A program made the position numbers and the translations under genes. Source: Thauera propionica (GTDB lineage Bacteria; Pseudomonadota; Gammaproteobacteria; Burkholderiales; Rhodocyclaceae). Taken from it: a stretch of DNA of 35,063 nt. Below, one piece after another: positions 5,434 to 14,347 of the stretch. The notes beneath the pieces are model-generated. The model saw only the letters and a list, made by a program, of their open reading frames with translations, made no database searches and had not been told where the DNA came from. Each line of letters begins with the position of its first letter. The first letter of the stretch is position 1. The stretch covers positions 1 through 35,063 of the forward strand of contig NZ_NOIH01000018.1 of NCBI RefSeq assembly GCF_002245655.1. The letters run 5' to 3'.

Positions 5434-7994
5434 TCGATCCGCCGGGCGGAATAATCGAAGCTGCGCGGCAGCGTGACCGTAAAGACCGACCCTTCTCCGT
5501 GCGTCGAGCGCACCTCAATCTGGCCGCCCATCAGCGTAGCCATCTGCCGCGCCAGCGACAGCCCGAGCCCGGTTCCGCGGTGCCGGCGGGTCAGGAAGTT
5601 CTCGACCTGGTGGAAGGGTTCGAAGATTCGCTCCAGTTCTTCAGTCACGATGCCGATCCCGGTATCGGCAACCAGGATCGCCACGCGGGATTCGCTGGGA
5701 CGGATCTCGACCGTGATCTCTCCCTTGTCGGTGAACTTGACCGCGTTCGAGAGAAGGTTGTCGATGATCTGTCGCAGCCGTACGGGGTCGGTGTCGATCG
5801 TGCAAGCGGCGCCGGGCAGAATCAGGCGCAAGTCTACGCCTTTGGCACTGCAATTGACACGGTGCAGGGCGACGATCGATTCCACGAATGCGTTCAGGTC
5901 GACGCTCTGCGGGTTGAGCGCGAGGCGGTTCGCTTCGATCTTCGCCATGTCGAGCACGTCGCTGAGTACGGCCATGAGTTGTTGGCCGCTGTTGCGGATG
6001 GTTTCGGCGTACTCGCGCTTATCGGGGTTGTTCAGTTCCAGGCTCAGCAGTTCGGCCATGCCGATGATGCCGTTGAGCGGGGTGCGCAACTCGTGCGACA
6101 TGTTGGCGAGGAACTCGCTTTTCATGCGGTTTGCCTGCTCGGCGTGCTCGCGGGCCTCCTCGAGTTCATGGATCGAACGCTTGATCGAGTCGGCCATCTT
6201 GTTGAACGAGCGGCTGATCTCGGCCATTTCGTCGTTGCCGCGGACCTGCAGCCGGTGGTCGAGATCGCCGCGCTTGAAACGGCGCAGGCCTTCGACGATT
6301 TCGTTGATCCGGCGCGACATCAGGTTGCCCATCCAGATTGCGATGAAGATCACGGCGGCGATCATCAGCAGGGTCGACAAGGTGATGCCGGCGGTTGTCT
6401 GCCGCAGGCTCTGGCGGATATCGGTGACCAGTTCGTCGCGCGAGCGTCGTGTCTTGAGATCCGCCTGGTCGATCATGGTCGAGATCCGACGGCCGGATTC
6501 GGTAGCGGCACGGTGGAAGTCGTCGACGTTGGCGCCAATCGTCACATAGCCGAAGCCGCGTGCCGACTGGCCATAATGACCGGTGTAGTAGGGGATGGTC
6601 GCGACGGTGGTGAGCTTGGTGAGGCCGCTGAAAAAGATCGTGAACGATCCGGAACCGCCGTGCTCGGTCAGATCGTGCCAGCCGACGCACTGGGGCGAGA
6701 AGTTGAGGTAGCGGCAGTCCAGCGACACCTTGCCGGATGCGGTGGAGTTGGGGTGCGGCTTGCGCGTCAGGCGTTGGTCGGCATAGAGGTTGAGCCCTTG
6801 CGCGAACATATGCCAAGGCTGGCCGCTGGCCTGCCAGCGGTCGTAAAGCTCGATGTCGAGCCAGGGCTGGGCCGGCTGTCCCGACTCGGGATCGAAGCCG
6901 TAGATGAAATAGTCGCGGGCATGCGAGATGTTGCGGCCGAGGTAGTCCCACATGAAGGCGTAGTTGCCCGAGGCCGGATCGGCGATCGGTGCCCGGCGAT
7001 TGGGCGTCGGTCGTACGTGGTCAGTGAAGGCCATCAGGTGGGCGTGATCCAGCGCCAAGGTGACGTAGCCGATGATGTTCCCGTTGCGCACGACGGGCGT
7101 GGCCCAGCGAACGATGCCTTCGAAGCGCTTGCCAACCGGGTTCTCGAGGCCGGCGTATCCGGACTGCTCCGGTGCAAACGGTTTGCCATGTTTGGTCGCG
7201 GCATCCGGGGTGTAGGCGCCGATCCAGTCGGTCTGGACTTGAGCCCCGATCACGTCAGAGACGTAGATCTCGCCGGGTGAAAGGGCCTGGAGTGCCGGCC
7301 AGTAGCGTTCGGCGCGGACATAGGTGTTCTCGGGGCGCGTGATGTCGCGCAGTTCGTGCGACATCCGGTTGCGTCCCGTACTGCTCAGGGCCTTGACTCG
7401 CTCCCGCCCGTCGATGCCGACGAACGTGATCTCGAGGAAGAGTGGCATTAGCGCCCTCTTCGCCTGACGGTCCTGTGGGCGGTAGTGGAAGTTGGACGAG
7501 TTGTCCGGCAGAGGAGCGCGAACGAGGTCGGGGTGATCGGTCCTGGCGTCGGCTTCAACCCATTCCGTGCGGTCTTCGCTGAGCCGGTAGGGGCCATGGT
7601 CCTCGAGGTAGCGCAGATGGTTGTCGATGAAGCGCTGGTAATGCTCGGGGTTGGTGTCGATCACCGCGGCGCGGCGCACGTCCTGGTCGCGGTCATGGAG
7701 AAAATCGGCAACTTGCCGTGCGATGTCGGTCGTCAGCGCCTCGATCGCCTCGCGCGACCGGTTGTCGAGGGCGTCGATGGCGTCGTCGATTGCCGTCTTG
7801 CCAGTCGTGCGCTGGGTCTCGAGCATCGCGTCCGACATCGCCACGGCACGGTAGGTGACGAGGCTGCCGAGTTCGCGCGTGGCGTCCCAGGCGAACAGCG
7901 CGAGCAAGACAAGCGGAATGACCTTGATCGCGACGAATATCGCGATGAGCTTCGCGCGCAGGCTCCGCGCGTCGAACCACGACGACACGCGCAT
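5430..7994 (-). CDS. Membrane sensor histidine kinase with Cache-type periplasmic domain
   Basis: An 854-residue kinase. A first membrane helix spans about 14-34, a very large periplasmic sensor of about 500 residues (dCache-like, inferred from position, length and mixed alpha/beta pattern) follows, a second helix spans 538-557, a HAMP linker 555-610 and a short coiled coil 606-622. HisKA has [14 protein letters not shown] with H634. The ATPase domain shows the N box ([15 protein letters not shown]746/N750), G1 (ADTGIG, D777), an F box (FEPFHQVE) and G2 (RGTGLGL). No receiver is fused; one is encoded by the next gene. The periplasmic domain length is unusual and no ligand can be read from it. 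The HTH response regulator ends 21 bases upstream. Confidence 0.9.
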   Translation of the reverse strand: MRVSSWFDARSLRAKLIAIFVAIKVIPLVLLALFAWDATRELGSLVTYRAVAMSDAMLETQRTTGKTAIDDAIDALDNRSREAIEALTTDIARQVADFLHDRDQDVRRAAVIDTNPEHYQRFIDNHLRYLEDHGPYRLSEDRTEWVEADARTDHPDLVRAPLPDNSSNFHYRPQDRQAKRALMPLFLEITFVGIDGRERVKALSSTGRNRMSHELRDITRPENTYVRAERYWPALQALSPGEIYVSDVIGAQVQTDWIGAYTPDAATKHGKPFAPEQSGYAGLENPVGKRFEGIVRWATPVVRNGNIIGYVTLALDHAHLMAFTDHVRPTPNRRAPIADPASGNYAFMWDYLGRNISHARDYFIYGFDPESGQPAQPWLDIELYDRWQASGQPWHMFAQGLNLYADQRLTRKPHPNSTASGKVSLDCRYLNFSPQCVGWHDLTEHGGSGSFTIFFSGLTKLTTVATIPYYTGHYGQSARGFGYVTIGANVDDFHRAATESGRRISTMIDQADLKTRRSRDELVTDIRQSLRQTTAGITLSTLLMIAAVIFIAIWMGNLMSRRINEIVEGLRRFKRGDLDHRLQVRGNDEMAEISRSFNKMADSIKRSIHELEEAREHAEQANRMKSEFLANMSHELRTPLNGIIGMAELLSLELNNPDKREYAETIRNSGQQLMAVLSDVLDMAKIEANRLALNPQSVDLNAFVESIVALHRVNCSAKGVDLRLILPGAACTIDTDPVRLRQIIDNLLSNAVKFTDKGEITVEIRPSESRVAILVADTGIGIVTEELERIFEPFHQVENFLTRRHRGTGLGLSLARQMATLMGGQIEVRSTHGEGSVFTVTLPRSFDYSARRID

Positions 7995-8015
7995 CGATGC
8001 GACCCGCGACCGGCG

Positions 8016-8633
8016 TCAGCCTGCGGCGCGCGCGCGCTTGCGCTGCGCCACCAGCGCCTGCATGTAGCCGTGGAGTTCGTGGAAGGGAACGGGCTTGCGA
8101 TAGACCGTGACGTCCTCGGGCAGGCCGCCCTCGGCCGCAATTTCCTCTGCATTCAGGGCAGATACGACGACGATGGCGACTTCGCTGGCGAGCGGATTCT
8201 CGCGCAGGCGCCGGATCATCTCGAAGCCATCGAGGCCGGGCATGCGCAGGTCTGCGATGAGCAGATCGGGCGGCTCGCGACCGACCTCGACGAGGGCGTC
8301 GAGGCCGTGATCGAACACGCATAGCTCGATGTCCATCGTCCATTCGCTGAAAGTCTCGCGATAGACCTGCTGCAGCAGGCTGTCGTCCTCGACGACCACG
8401 ACCCGGAGCTTGGCGGCACTGTTGCGCGGCCGGGCGCCACCCGAATGCTGACTGCGGGCAAGCAGCGCATCGACCGAGTCCTGGCGGATGCGACGGTGAC
8501 CGCCAGCCGTCTTCCAGCCTGCCAGGGTCCCGCTTTCGACCATCTGCTGGACCGCTCCGAGCGAAAGTCCGAGCTGGCGGGCGGCCTGAGCGGTACTGAT
8601 GAATTCGCGAGTGGAGTCAGCGTTGCGCGCCAT
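8016..8633 (-). CDS. Response regulator with N-terminal excisionase/MerR-type HTH
   Basis: A 205-residue protein. Residues 10-60 (FISTAQAARQLGLSLGAVQQ, then GTLAGWKTAGGHRRIR) are a winged HTH of the excisionase (HTH_17/MerR-like) class with the GGHRRI wing. Residues 76-195 are a receiver: D83-D84, phospho-accepting D128 (LIADLRMPG), S158 and K180 (YRKPVP). DNA-binding domain before receiver is the reverse of the common order. The ATG at 8633 was chosen because the HTH begins right after it; a longer open frame upstream to 8828 has no domain and crosses the promoter region. It is first in the phosphorelay operon and is the likely output protein. Confidence 0.85.
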   Translation of the reverse strand: MARNADSTREFISTAQAARQLGLSLGAVQQMVESGTLAGWKTAGGHRRIRQDSVDALLARSQHSGGARPRNSAAKLRVVVVEDDSLLQQVYRETFSEWTMDIELCVFDHGLDALVEVGREPPDLLIADLRMPGLDGFEMIRRLRENPLASEVAIVVVSALNAEEIAAEGGLPEDVTVYRKPVPFHELHGYMQALVAQRKRARAAG

Positions 8634-8663
8634 TTGAGATCCGACGAAATGCGTAAAACAGTG

Positions 8664-8693
8664 AAAATAACAGCATTGGGTCGATTGCGGCAA
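8664..8693 (-). promoter_or_regulatory. Candidate promoter of the phosphorelay operon
   Basis: On the minus strand TTGCCG (8688-8693), an 18-base spacer and TATTTT (8664-8669) preceded by TG as an extended -10. It lies about 30 bases upstream of the ATG at 8633. The surrounding AT-rich patch contrasts with the GC-rich neighbourhood. Confidence 0.45.
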
Positions 8694-8732
8694 ACCCAAT
8701 TTCGAGTGCGGCGAATTATGCTTACAAATGAG

Positions 8733-8748
8733 TGGTCTGACCAGACCA
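8733..8748. promoter_or_regulatory. Operator-like palindrome TGGTCTG-AC-CAGACCA
   Basis: A perfect seven-base inverted repeat with two central bases lies in the divergent region between the phosphorelay operon and the DUF2237 gene. Its left 11 bases, TGGTCTGACCA, also fit the TGGT-N3-ACCA pattern of FadR-subfamily GntR regulators. No such regulator is encoded in the window. Confidence 0.4.
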
Positions 8749-8910
8749 GGCGACGGGTGGATGCCTGCCTCCGCCGCACGGGAGGGCGTGGAGCGGTCGG
8801 GCGGTGTGCCGGCCTGGTAGCGGTACAATCACGGCCCTGGTGCCTGCGTCGGAGCGACGCGTTTTCAGGCGCCGGGTTGGATGGAATGTCACGCAACCTC
8901 GGGGGGCTGC

Positions 8911-9297
8911 ATGAACACTTCGAAGAACGTGCTGGGCGGGCCATTGCTGGCCTGCAGTTATGCGCCGCTGACCGGGTTCTACCGGACCGGGTGTTGCGAG
9001 ACGGGGCCGGACGACCTCGGTCGCCATGTCGTCTGCGTGCGCGTTAATGCTGAGTTTCTGGCCTTTTCGCGCAGTGTCGGCAACGACCTGTCGACGCCGC
9101 GGCCCGAGTACCGCTTTGCCGGGCTGAAGCCGGGCGACCGCTGGTGCCTGTGCGCGCTGCGCTGGAGGGAAGCATGGGAGGCCGGTGTTGCGCCGCCGGT
9201 CGTCCTCGAAAGCACGCACGAGTCGGCCTTGCGCATCGTCGACCTGGATACGCTGAAGGCGCACGCCTTCGGCACCGCGGCCGGCTCGCGGGACTGA
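8911..9297 (+). CDS. DUF2237 family protein
   Basis: A 128-residue protein. The family pattern is clear: NVLGGPLLACSYAPLTGFYR, then TGCCETGPDDLGRHVVCV, EFLAFSRSVGNDLSTPRPEY, RFAGLKPGDRWCLCALRW and LESTHESAL. The ATG at 8911 gives the normal family start; an in-frame ATG at 8881 would add ten unrelated residues. A TACAAT hexamer at 8824-8829 could be its -10 box. The function of the family is unknown; conserved cysteines and tryptophans suggest a small cytosolic fold. It ends 7 bases before the MoxR-type ATPase, so it appears to head that operon. Confidence 0.85.
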   Translation: MNTSKNVLGGPLLACSYAPLTGFYRTGCCETGPDDLGRHVVCVRVNAEFLAFSRSVGNDLSTPRPEYRFAGLKPGDRWCLCALRWREAWEAGVAPPVVLESTHESALRIVDLDTLKAHAFGTAAGSRD

Positions 9298-9304
9298 GCC
9301 CGCC

Positions 9305-10753
9305 ATGGCGCCCCGGGCGGCCGCTGTTCCTCACGACTGGCCGGCGCGCCTGTCGCCGATTCTCGCTGCGCTGGAGGAGGGGCTTGTCGAGCGTCGGCTG
9401 CCGCTGCGCTTGGCATTGCTCGCCGCGCTGAGCGGCGAGCACACGCTGCTGATCGGCCCGCCGGGCACGGCCAAGAGCGTGCTCGCCCGCCGGGTGCATC
9501 TGGCGTTTCGCGATGCGCGCTACTTCGAGCGCCTGTTGACGCGCTTCACCGTGCCGGAAGAGCTGTTCGGCCCCCTGTCCATCCGCGCGCTGGAAGAAGA
9601 TCGCTACGAGCGCCACACCGCGGGTTTCCTGCCCGACGCCACGGTGGCCTTCATCGACGAGGTGTTCAAGGCCAACAGCGCCATCCTCAACGCCCTGCTG
9701 ACGCTGCTCAACGAGCGCGAGTTCGACAATGGCGCGGGGCGCCAGCAGTGTCCGCTGGTCAGTGTCATCGGTGCGACCAACGCCGTGCCCGAGGACGAAG
9801 TGGCCGAGGCATTCTTCGACCGCTTCCTCGTGCGCCTGAGCGTAGGGCCGGTGAGCGCCGGGGGCTTCGAGCGTCTCATGCTCGAAGCGGCTTCGGTCGC
9901 CTCGGGCGAACCAGGCGCCGCCTTGCCCGCGGCCTTGTCGGCCGCCGAGCGTGCCGCCCTGTCGCAGGTGGCGCAGCGGGTCGCGTTGCCCGACGACGTG
10001 CTGCGGCACCTCGGCGCGCTGCGGGTCTGGTTGGCGGAACGGGGGAACTACGTCTCGGATCGGCGCTGGGTCAAGCTCGGGCAGCTGCTGCGCACTGCGG
10101 CAGCCTGCGAAGGGCGTGACCGCGTTTCGGCGTGGGACCTTGCCCTGGCGCCGTATTGCGTGGCGGCCGACGCTGCCGAGCAGGGCGAGGTTGCCGAGTG
10201 GCTGGCGGCGCGCCTGGGGGTACGGGCGGCTTGGTCGCCGCCGCGATTGACGCGGATCGTCGAGGCCTTCGAGGCCCAGCTCACGGCCGAACGTGCGGCC
10301 AACGATCTCGACTACGACGAGGCTGGCCGCCTGCGCTTCTCCGCGATCGGGCAGGCGCAGGAGCAGGCCGAGGCGCTCGCCGGGGCGATTGGCGATGCCA
10401 AGGGCGGCGCGGGCGCGCTGCGCATGAGCTATGCGCGTCAGCGCCGCTACGGTCCGCTGCACATCCGCGCACGCACACGGCAGATCGACGAATTGCTGGA
10501 ACGCATCGCCCGCTACCAGCGCGAACTGGCGGCCGAGCGCGCCGCGCTGGCGGACTGGATGGCCGGCAGCCTGTGGGCGCCATCGCGCTTCGCCGAGCAG
10601 GCGCAGGCGGCGTTGGAAGGCGTGGCCGCGGCCCTCGATGCGCTCCACGTCCGCGCGCGCGAAGCCCGCGCCGGGTTCGAGTCGCTGCCGCGGCTTGCGG
10701 AAGGCGCGGGGAGCGCGCCGGAGCCGGTCGCGCACGAACCCTTTGCGGACTGA
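9305..10753 (+). CDS. ravA-like: MoxR/RavA-type AAA+ ATPase
   Basis: A 482-residue AAA+ ATPase. Walker A GPPGTAKS (51-58), Walker B VAFIDE (114-119), sensor-1 asparagine in GATN (159) and an arginine finger region FDRF (171-174) are present. The insert VPEELFGPLSIRALEEDRYE is typical of the RavA branch of MoxR proteins. The C-terminal 200 residues are helical with coiled-coil character, as in RavA, but lack recognisable LARA sequence at this level of inspection. RavA-type ATPases act as hexameric chaperone-like machines with a VWA partner, here encoded 12 bases downstream. In E. coli RavA-ViaA act on respiratory complexes; the same role here is inference. Confidence 0.85.
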   Translation: MAPRAAAVPHDWPARLSPILAALEEGLVERRLPLRLALLAALSGEHTLLIGPPGTAKSVLARRVHLAFRDARYFERLLTRFTVPEELFGPLSIRALEEDRYERHTAGFLPDATVAFIDEVFKANSAILNALLTLLNEREFDNGAGRQQCPLVSVIGATNAVPEDEVAEAFFDRFLVRLSVGPVSAGGFERLMLEAASVASGEPGAALPAALSAAERAALSQVAQRVALPDDVLRHLGALRVWLAERGNYVSDRRWVKLGQLLRTAAACEGRDRVSAWDLALAPYCVAADAAEQGEVAEWLAARLGVRAAWSPPRLTRIVEAFEAQLTAERAANDLDYDEAGRLRFSAIGQAQEQAEALAGAIGDAKGGAGALRMSYARQRRYGPLHIRARTRQIDELLERIARYQRELAAERAALADWMAGSLWAPSRFAEQAQAALEGVAAALDALHVRAREARAGFESLPRLAEGAGSAPEPVAHEPFAD

Positions 10754-10765
10754 AGGCGAGTCCGC

Positions 10766-12391
10766 ATGAGCGATGTCCAGCCTGCACCCTGTCTGTTCGA
10801 GCCCCTCGAAGCGCGGCTGGCGGTGCTCGATGCCTTGCCGCGCGCCCTGTGGCTCGGTGGCATGACGCACGCAGCAGGGCGGCTGGAGCCTCGCCTGCTG
10901 GCCCTGCAGGCGTGGCGTGGATTGCTGTCGCAGGGCGTGAATCCACTCGATGACTTTTCCCCGGGGCCGGCGTCCGACGCGGACTGGCCTGCTCATGCAC
11001 TGCGGGCACCGCTGAAGACCTCCTTCGACCACCTGCAACTGGCGCGCTATTGCCAGGCCCACACCGATCTCGCCGATCTGGTGCTGCAGAGCCTGCTGTT
11101 CCATCTCGATCTCGTTGTCGATTACCGCGATCGCGGTGCAGACGAAGCGATAGCGGCGCGCATGGCGGTCGAGGCCTTCCATTCGGATTGGGCCGAACGT
11201 TGCGGCGAGATCGACGAACTCGTCGCGGCCTTCGGCGAGCTCGGCGACCTGCTCAAGAACACGCGCTGGGATACCTTGCGCGGTTTGCTGCGCAGCCGCG
11301 AGTGGCAGGACGTGGTGCGCATCCGCAAGCTCGTCGAGCGCCTGCCGGAACTGGCGCGGGTCATCCGGAGCCTCGGGCGCGCGCAGCCGGTCGAGCCGGA
11401 GCCCGCCGACAGCCAGCAGGTGCAGTGCGTCATGTCGCCGGCGTTGGAACTGCAGGCCGACGCGCATATGCAGCGCGTGCCCGAGATGCCCGGCGAGACC
11501 CGCGGTGTGCATCGCTCGGATCGCCTCGCGCGCATGCTGCCGGCAGAGGCCATGCTGCTCGGCCATCCTCGCCTGCGCCTTGTCTGGCATGCCCGTCGTG
11601 CCGAGCGTGCGCTGCTCTGCTACGAAGACGACGACCGCCTGCGCGAGCGCCACTACCACAGCACGCCGGTGCCGCGCCCCCAACCGCGGCTGGCCCCGGC
11701 GCCGCGGCTCGTGATGGGACCGATGCTGGTCTGCGTCGATACCTCGGGTTCGATGGAGGGCGGCGCCGAGGCGGTGGCCAAGGCCGTCGTGCTGGAGGCG
11801 GTGCGCACCGCTCACGCGCAGCACCGGCCCTGTCACGTCTTTGCCTTCGGCGGCGAGGGTGAGGTCGTCGAGATGTCGCTCGCGCTCGATACGGAGGGCG
11901 TCTCGCAGCTCGCGCGTTTTCTCGGTCAGGGCTTTCATGGCGGCACCGACATCTGCGGCCCGATCGAGCGCGCCCTCGCGCGGCTGGAAGCAGAGGACTG
12001 GCGGCTGGCCGACCTGCTGATCGCTTCCGACGGCGAGTTCGGCGCTACGCCCGCCGTAGCGGCGCGTCTGCAGCAGGTGCGCCGGGAGCAGGGACTGCGC
12101 GTGCAGGGCGTGTTGATCGGCGACCGCGAAACCATCGGCCTGCTCGAGCTGAGCGACGCGATCTTCTGGGTGCGCGAATGGCGCCGCTTCGGCCAGCCGG
12201 GCGAGACAGGCCGCCACGGCGCGGGCGGCGAGGGTGGCGATGGGGGCGGCTCGCCCGTGCATTCGAGCAGGCTGACGGCCGACTACTTTCCCGGCGCGCT
12301 GCGCACGCCGGACAACCTCGCCCGCACGCTGTCGCCCGAGGCCGCCGCTGCGGCGGTGCGTGCCGGACGGCGTCGTGACGAGGCGTCGTGA
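10766..12391 (+). CDS. viaA-like: VWA domain protein, ViaA-type partner of the ATPase
   Basis: A 541-residue protein. The N-terminal 300 residues are helical, as in ViaA. The von Willebrand A domain (about 315-500) has a complete metal-ion-dependent adhesion site: DTSGS (D325, S327, S329), T394 in GGTD and D422 in ASDGEF. A glycine-rich loop (GAGGEGGDGGGS) follows near residue 495. Length and order next to a MoxR ATPase match the RavA-ViaA arrangement. The reading frame is closed by TGA at 12389-12391, 46 bases before the next gene. ViaA proteins stimulate the ATPase and deliver it to substrates. Confidence 0.85.
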   Translation: MSDVQPAPCLFEPLEARLAVLDALPRALWLGGMTHAAGRLEPRLLALQAWRGLLSQGVNPLDDFSPGPASDADWPAHALRAPLKTSFDHLQLARYCQAHTDLADLVLQSLLFHLDLVVDYRDRGADEAIAARMAVEAFHSDWAERCGEIDELVAAFGELGDLLKNTRWDTLRGLLRSREWQDVVRIRKLVERLPELARVIRSLGRAQPVEPEPADSQQVQCVMSPALELQADAHMQRVPEMPGETRGVHRSDRLARMLPAEAMLLGHPRLRLVWHARRAERALLCYEDDDRLRERHYHSTPVPRPQPRLAPAPRLVMGPMLVCVDTSGSMEGGAEAVAKAVVLEAVRTAHAQHRPCHVFAFGGEGEVVEMSLALDTEGVSQLARFLGQGFHGGTDICGPIERALARLEAEDWRLADLLIASDGEFGATPAVAARLQQVRREQGLRVQGVLIGDRETIGLLELSDAIFWVREWRRFGQPGETGRHGAGGEGGDGGGSPVHSSRLTADYFPGALRTPDNLARTLSPEAAAAAVRAGRRRDEAS

Positions 12392-12437
12392 CTTCCCGCC
12401 TGAAGCCAACCAACAGAATGCGCCCGGGACCTTGCCC

Positions 12438-13277
12438 ATGACCTTCGCTTCCGATCTCGTCGCCGAACTCGAACGTGCCACGGCAGGCACCACCGTGCCG
12501 CGCGTGCGCGCCCTCCATTTGCCGCCGCCCGAGGCGGCCGCGTCGAAGAACGGCGAGTTCTGCGCGCTGGAACTCGATGACGGCGCGCTCGGCATCGCCT
12601 ATGTGCTGCTCGAGGACGTGATCACGCGGCTGAGCGCGGCGGGCGACCTTGGGGGCGTGGCGGGCGTGGATGCGCTGCAGCTCGCGCGTGAGTTCGTCGG
12701 CGGCGCGACCGACCTGCGGCGCACACTCGGGTTTGCCGCCGCCAACGCCCTGTCGCGCAGCGTGATGGACCGCAACGGCTTCGCGCCGCCGCGGGCGACC
12801 GACTCGATCGGCGGCATCGCCCCCCAGGCCGGCGACCACATCGGCATGGTCGGGCTGTTCTCGCCACTGCTGAAGCAGGTCACCGCCGCCGGCGCGCAAC
12901 TGACGGTGGTGGAACTGAACCCGGACTACGCCGGGCAGTACGACGGCTACCGGGTCACGCTCGATGCGGCCGAACTCGAATGCTGCAACAAGGTGCTGTC
13001 GACCAGCACCATCCTGCTCAACCATTCGGTGGATCGCATGCTGGCGCATTGTCGCAATGCAACGCGCATCGCGCTGATCGGTCCGAGTGCGGGCTGCCTG
13101 CCCGACCCCTTGTTCGCGCGCGGCGTGGACGTCGTCGGCGGCAGCTGGGTGAGCGACCGCGCAGGCTTCGTCGATGCGTTGCGCAGCGGGGCGGCCTGGA
13201 GCGCGTTCGCCTACAAGTTCGCCCTTACGCCGGCGGACTGGGCGGGCGCGGGTCGGCACTGGCTGGCGGATTCATAG
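12438..13277 (+). CDS. DUF364 family protein (putative heavy-metal chelation domain)
   Basis: A 279-residue protein. The N-terminal part (GTTVPRVRALHLPPPEAAAS, then ALELDDGALGIAYVLLED) looks like the enolase-N-like DUF4213 module. The C-terminal part has the Rossmann-like DUF364 pattern: GDHIGMVGLFSPLLKQV, LTVVELNP, a STILLNHSVDRMLAHC segment and ALIGPSAGCLPDPLF. The ATG at 12438 is used because the open frame before it overlaps the VWA gene. Some family members occur with metal and siderophore genes, but the biochemical role is not known. It follows the ATPase/VWA pair on the same strand. Confidence 0.75.
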   Translation: MTFASDLVAELERATAGTTVPRVRALHLPPPEAAASKNGEFCALELDDGALGIAYVLLEDVITRLSAAGDLGGVAGVDALQLAREFVGGATDLRRTLGFAAANALSRSVMDRNGFAPPRATDSIGGIAPQAGDHIGMVGLFSPLLKQVTAAGAQLTVVELNPDYAGQYDGYRVTLDAAELECCNKVLSTSTILLNHSVDRMLAHCRNATRIALIGPSAGCLPDPLFARGVDVVGGSWVSDRAGFVDALRSGAAWSAFAYKFALTPADWAGAGRHWLADS

Positions 13278-13285
13278 GCCACGCC

Positions 13286-13603
13286 ATGCCCTCTATCTAC
13301 GACATCCTGGCCGAACAGCGCATCGCCGACGCGCTGCGCCGTGGCGAGTTCGACAATCTGCCGGGCGCGGGCAAGCCCCTGGTGTTCGATGACGAACTCT
13401 TCGTGTCGCCGGAGCAGCGCATGGCGAACAAGGTGATGCGCAATGCGGGCTTCAGCCCGCCCGAGATCGGCCTGCGCAAGGCGATCGCGAAACTTCGCGC
13501 CGAGATCGCCGGGCTGGATGAGAGCGAGCGACGTAGCGCCCTGCGGCGCCGGCTGGCGATGCTGATCGTGCAACTGGGCGAGATCTCGCGCAGCGGGCGT
13601 TGA
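13286..13603 (+). CDS. DUF1992 (DnaJC28-conserved domain) protein
   Basis: A 105-residue protein, MPSIYDILAEQRIADALRRG, then EFDNLPGAGKPLVFDD and a helical C-terminus with NAGFSPPEIGLRKAI. These are the hallmarks of the DUF1992 family, shared with the C-terminal part of eukaryotic DNAJC28. No J domain is present. It starts 8 bases after the DUF364 stop, so the two are co-transcribed. Function unknown. A longer open frame upstream lies in another phase of the DUF364 gene and is a shadow. Confidence 0.85.
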   Translation: MPSIYDILAEQRIADALRRGEFDNLPGAGKPLVFDDELFVSPEQRMANKVMRNAGFSPPEIGLRKAIAKLRAEIAGLDESERRSALRRRLAMLIVQLGEISRSGR

Positions 13604-13636
13604 CCGGTGCTCGCGGTGGGATGTGTGGGGCCAACC

Positions 13637-13677
13637 GTGACATTGCTCACGCCGGGAACCCGAGTTGCCAATGTCAC
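13637..13677. promoter_or_regulatory. Nine-base dyad GTGACATTG-N23-CAATGTCAC
   Basis: Perfect arms lie at 13637-13645 and 13669-13677, with centres 32 bases apart, about three helical turns. The inner sequence can add CTC/GAG and CGGG/CCCG pairs. No T-run follows, so it is not a standard terminator. It lies upstream of the membrane protein gene at 13712. Confidence 0.4.
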
Positions 13678-13711
13678 AATCGCGGGCCCGTCGAAGCAAT
13701 GGAAGCGCCTG

Positions 13712-14143
13712 ATGTCGGACAAGATCCTCACCGCAGTCATCGCCAGCCTCGTGCTGGTCTTGTTGTTGCTCATCTACGGCATTGCCACGCTGGGCTCCAG
13801 TGAGCGCAGTAATGATCGCGTGCTGCCCGAACGCCACCACGCCAGCATCGGGCAGGTCGTGTTCCGTTCCGAAGGCGGCATGACACGCATCAACCCCGCC
13901 GTTGCGTGCGCCACGCGTGACGCCTGCGAACTGGTCGACCGCATCGCCGCGCAGATCAAGCAGGACATCCAGGCACTCGGCGGGGCACATCCGGTCAGCG
14001 CCCTGGAGACGACCGAGGGCAAACAGCGGCTGCAAACCGCCCTCACCACCCATGTCCAGCAACTCGTGCAGCGCAACACCGGCGATCCGTCCAAGATCGT
14101 GACGGTCTTCTTTGATGAGATCGTTTCGACGACGATCGATTGA
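13712..14143 (+). CDS. Small single-pass membrane protein, unknown
   Basis: A 143-residue protein. MSDKILTAVIASLVLVLLLL (1-20), continuing IYGIATLG, is one membrane helix; the remaining 110 residues are polar and probably periplasmic or cytoplasmic. That part has two cysteines (ACATRDACEL), a helical centre and a final strand KIVTVFFDEIVSTTID. The overall plan (short N-terminus, one helix, soluble domain ending with a hydrophobic strand) recalls FliL-like proteins, but no motif supports that name. The ATG at 13712 is preferred because the dyad lies just upstream; a GTG at 13607 would place it inside the coding region. Confidence 0.55.
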   Translation: MSDKILTAVIASLVLVLLLLIYGIATLGSSERSNDRVLPERHHASIGQVVFRSEGGMTRINPAVACATRDACELVDRIAAQIKQDIQALGGAHPVSALETTEGKQRLQTALTTHVQQLVQRNTGDPSKIVTVFFDEIVSTTID

Positions 14144-14226
14144 AGCGCCAGACCGGGCGAGCGGCAGCGGCGTCCGGCGTCCCCGCACCTCAGGTCTGTC
14201 CTCCGCCACCGCCTAGGTCGTTCGCA

Positions 14227-14232
14227 TATACT
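14227..14232 (+). promoter_or_regulatory. Possible -10 box upstream of the DUF945 gene
   Basis: TATACT in a locally AT-richer patch of the 200-base gap between the membrane protein and the DUF945 gene. There is no good -35 hexamer at 16 to 18 bases. Otherwise nothing is seen in the gap. Confidence 0.25.
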
Positions 14233-14347
14233 GTTCGCCATTTTTGCGGCGCAACAAGATGCTCCAGCACCCGCGTGCGCGTGCATGGTGTCGTCGCCAA
14301 GCCCCTTCGCCCACCTTATTGCCTGATCGAACAAGGAGAATCACTGC

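Noticed and set aside
5499-7280. A 593-codon plus-strand open frame inside the histidine kinase gene
   Set aside because: The opposite strand encodes a kinase with all catalytic boxes; this frame shows no domain and is a codon-bias shadow.
9044-12595. A 1183-codon open frame on the minus strand across the DUF2237, ATPase and VWA genes
   Set aside because: It is antisense to genes with complete Walker and MIDAS motifs; long empty antisense frames are common in GC-rich DNA, and the product is arginine- and histidine-rich without a domain.
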